Of a stretch of DNA of 64,000 nucleotides, positions 61,538-64,000 are shown in pieces (the stretch's first letter is position 1; each line of letters starts with the position of its first letter). Under the pieces are notes generated by a model. The model saw only the letters and a list, made by a program, of their open reading frames with translations, made no database searches and was not told the DNA's origin. Source of the DNA: Prosapia bicincta. Its lineage: Eukaryota; Arthropoda; Insecta; Hemiptera; Cercopidae. The stretch is taken from NCBI GenBank assembly GCA_036971475.1, contig JBAIZL010000376.1, forward strand, positions 8,769,501-8,833,500, given 5' to 3'. The position numbers were made by a program, and so were the translations under genes.

Positions 61538-64000
61538 TATCCTTTTTTTTACAAAATTCGTGAAAGCGTTGCTAGGCATTTTGAAATGTTGAAAAGTATA
61601 TTTTTTTTCACATTATTCATAACATCGTTGTTAGGCAATTTGAAATGTTGAAAAAATATATTTTTTTAAGACAATTATTGAAATCATTAATATGCATTTT
61701 AAATGTTGAAAAAATATATTTTTTTTACAAAATTCATGAAAGCGTTGCTAGGCATTTTAAAATGTTGAAAAAATATATTTTTTTTTACAAAATTCATGGA
61801 AGCGTTGCTAGGCAATTTGAAATGTTGAAAAAATAAATTTGTTTCACATTATACATAACAGCGTTGCTAGGCATTTTGAAATGTTGAAAAATATATTTTT
61901 TTTACAAAATTCATGAAAGCGTTGGAAGGCATTATGAAATGTTGAAAAATAAATTTGTTTTCAAAATTCATGAAAGCGTTGCTACGCATTTCGAAATGTT
62001 GAAAAAAAATATTGTTTTTTCAAAATTCATGAAAGCGTTGCTAGGCATTTTGAAATGTTGAAAAAATATATTTTTTTCACATTATTCATAACAGCGTTGC
62101 TAGGCATTTATAAATGTTGAAAAAATATATTTTTTTCACACTATTCATAATAGCGTTGCTAGGTATTTTGAAATGTTGAAAAAATACATTTTTTTCACAC
62201 AATAATTGAAGGCGTTGCTAGGCATTTTAAAATGTTGAGAAAATATATTTTTTTTACAAAATTCATGAAAGCGATGCTAGGCATTTTGAAATGTTGAAAA
62301 AATTTATTTTTTTTACAAAATTCATGAAAGCGTTGCTATGCATTTTGAAATGTTGAAAAAATATATTTCTTTACAAAATTCATGAGAGCGTTGCTAGGCA
62401 TTTGAAATGTTGAAAAAATATCCTTTTTTTTACAAAATTCGTGAAAGCGTTGCTAGGCATTTTGAAATGTTGAAAAGTATATTTTTTTTCACATTATTCA
62501 TAACATCGTTGTTAGGCAATTTGAAATGTTGAAAAAATATATTTTTTTAAGACAATTATTGAAATCATTAATATGCATTTTAAATGTTGAAAAAATATAT
62601 TTTTTTTACAAAATTCATGAAAGCGTTGCTAGGCATTTTAAAATGTTGAAAAAATATATTTTTTTTTACAAAATTCATGGAAGCGTTGCTAGGCAATTTG
62701 AAATGTTGAAAAAATAAATTTGTTTCACATTATACATAACAGCGTTGCTAGGCATTTTGAAATGTTGAAAAATATATTTTTTTTACAAAATTCATGAAAG
62801 CGTTGGAAGGCATTATGAAATGTTGAAAAATAAATTTGTTTTCAAAATTCATGAAAGCGTTGCTACGCATTTCGAAATGTTGAAAAAAAATATTGTTTTT
62901 TCAAAATTCATGAAAGCGTTGCTAGGCATTTTGAAATGTTGAAAAAATATATTTTTTTCACATTATTCATAACAGCGTTGCTAGGCATTTATAAATGTTG
63001 AAAAAATATATTTTTTTCACACTATTCATAATAGCGTTGCTAGGTATTTTGAAATGTTGAAAAAATACATTTTTTTCACACAATAATTGAAGGCGTTGCT
63101 AGGCATTTTAAAATGTTGAGAAAATATATTTTTTTTACAAAATTCATGAAAGCGATGCTAGGCATTTTGAAATGTTGAAAAAATATATTTTTTTTACAAA
63201 ATTCATGAAAGCGTTGCTATGCATTTTGAAATGTTGAAAAAATATATTTCTTTACAAAATTCATGAGAGCGTTGCTAGGCATTTGAAATGTTGAAAAAAT
63301 ATCCTTTTTTTTACAAAATTCGTGAAAGCGTTGCTAGGCATTTTGAAATGTTGAAAAGTATATTTTTTTTCACATTATTCATAACATCGTTGTTAGGCAA
63401 TTTGAAATGTTGAAAAAATATATTTTTTTAAGACAATTATTGAAATCATTAATATGCATTTTAAATGTTGAAAAAATATATTTTTTTTACAAAATTCATG
63501 AAAGCGTTGCTAGGCATTTTAAAATGTTGAAAAAATATATTTTTTTTTACAAAATTCATGGAAGCGTTGCTAGGCAATTTGAAATGTTGAAAAAATAAAT
63601 TTGTTTCACATTATACATAACAGCGTTGCTAGGCATTTTGAAATGTTGAAAAATATATTTTTTTTACAAAATTCATGAAAGCGTTGGAAGGCATTATGAA
63701 ATGTTGAAAAATAAATTTGTTTTCAAAATTCATGAAAGCGTTGCTACGCATTTCGAAATGTTGAAAAAATATATTGTTTTTTCAAAATTCATGAAAGCGT
63801 TGCTAGGCATTTTGAAATGTTGAAAAAATATATTTTTTTCACATTATTCATAACAGCGTTGCTAGGCATTTATAAATGTTGAAAAAATATATTTTTTTCA
63901 CACTATTCATAATAGCGTTGCTAGGTATTTTGAAATGTTGAAAAAATACATTTTTTTCACACAATAATTGAAGGCGTTGCTAGGCATTTTAAAATGTTGA
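61538..64000 (-). repeat. Sat1 881-bp higher-order repeat, about 2.8 copies to window end
   Basis: TATCCTTTTTTTTAC lies at 61538, 62419 and 63300. The copies look nearly identical (single-base differences near 62302 and 63769). The same unit lies at 54661 and 55542, 6877 bp to the left, so a block containing it was itself duplicated. Confidence 0.92.

Larger units (their letters stand above)
46970..64000 (-). repeat. Sat1 satellite array, right block, inverted relative to the left block
   Basis: This is the same 59-bp monomer as positions 1-23820 but read from the other strand: GCGTTGCTAGGCATTTTGAAATG, then A-tract, TATAT, T-tract and CAAAATTCATGAAA (split here only for length). There are about 290 monomers by length, and the array runs off the window end. 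The first 300 bases (46970-47300) are the most irregular, as at the edge of the left block. Open frames rich in MLKKYIFFYKIHESVARHFE are by-products of a monomer and are not genes. Confidence 0.97.

Overview
The window looks like arthropod nuclear DNA, most likely an insect. It is AT-rich, holds no bacterial-style operons and no intact host gene that I can recognise, and is built almost entirely from satellite DNA and retrotransposon copies. The insect reading rests on an R1/LOA-type LINE, a Jockey-type LINE relic and a short run of the insect telomere motif CCTAA. The species cannot be named from the sequence.

Layout. Positions 1-23820 are a 59-bp satellite (called Sat1 here) reading CCTAGCAACGC on the + strand. 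Positions 23838-29225 are a nearly complete non-LTR retrotransposon with 5' UTR, ORF1, ORF2 (endonuclease, reverse transcriptase, RNase H) and a poly(A) tail. It is flanked by a target-site duplication and sits exactly where Sat1 meets a second satellite. Positions 29226-33150 are that second satellite (Sat2, about 375 bp), which near its right end becomes a 695-bp dimeric higher-order repeat. Positions 33153-36200 hold a dispersed-repeat fragment, a (CCTAA)3 tract and a decayed Jockey-like LINE. Positions 36200-46965 are AT-rich DNA without recognisable genes. This part contains a 263-bp tandem duplication, a 447-bp tandem repeat, a segmental duplication (40931-42270 and 44423-46965) carrying a tRNA-like box A/box B unit, and microsatellites. 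Positions 46970-64000 are Sat1 again, but in the opposite orientation (GCGTTGCTAGG), with clear higher-order repeats of 881 bp and about 1.71 kb.

How it fits together. The two Sat1 arrays face each other across about 23 kb of other sequence. This suggests an inversion with a breakpoint in the satellite, independent array growth, or a joining error in the assembly. Both Sat1 arrays carry nested long-range duplications, as expected from unequal exchange in heterochromatin. The LOA-like LINE is the only candidate recently active gene set. ORF1 is open, and ORF2 is broken only by one extra base in a G8 run and one TGA codon in a linker.

The most interesting points are the strongly kept GC-containing core of Sat1, some variants of which fit the RFX X-box consensus, the inverted arrangement of the arrays, and the insertion of the LINE at the junction of two satellites. 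I did not find convincing evidence for a new multi-gene system.
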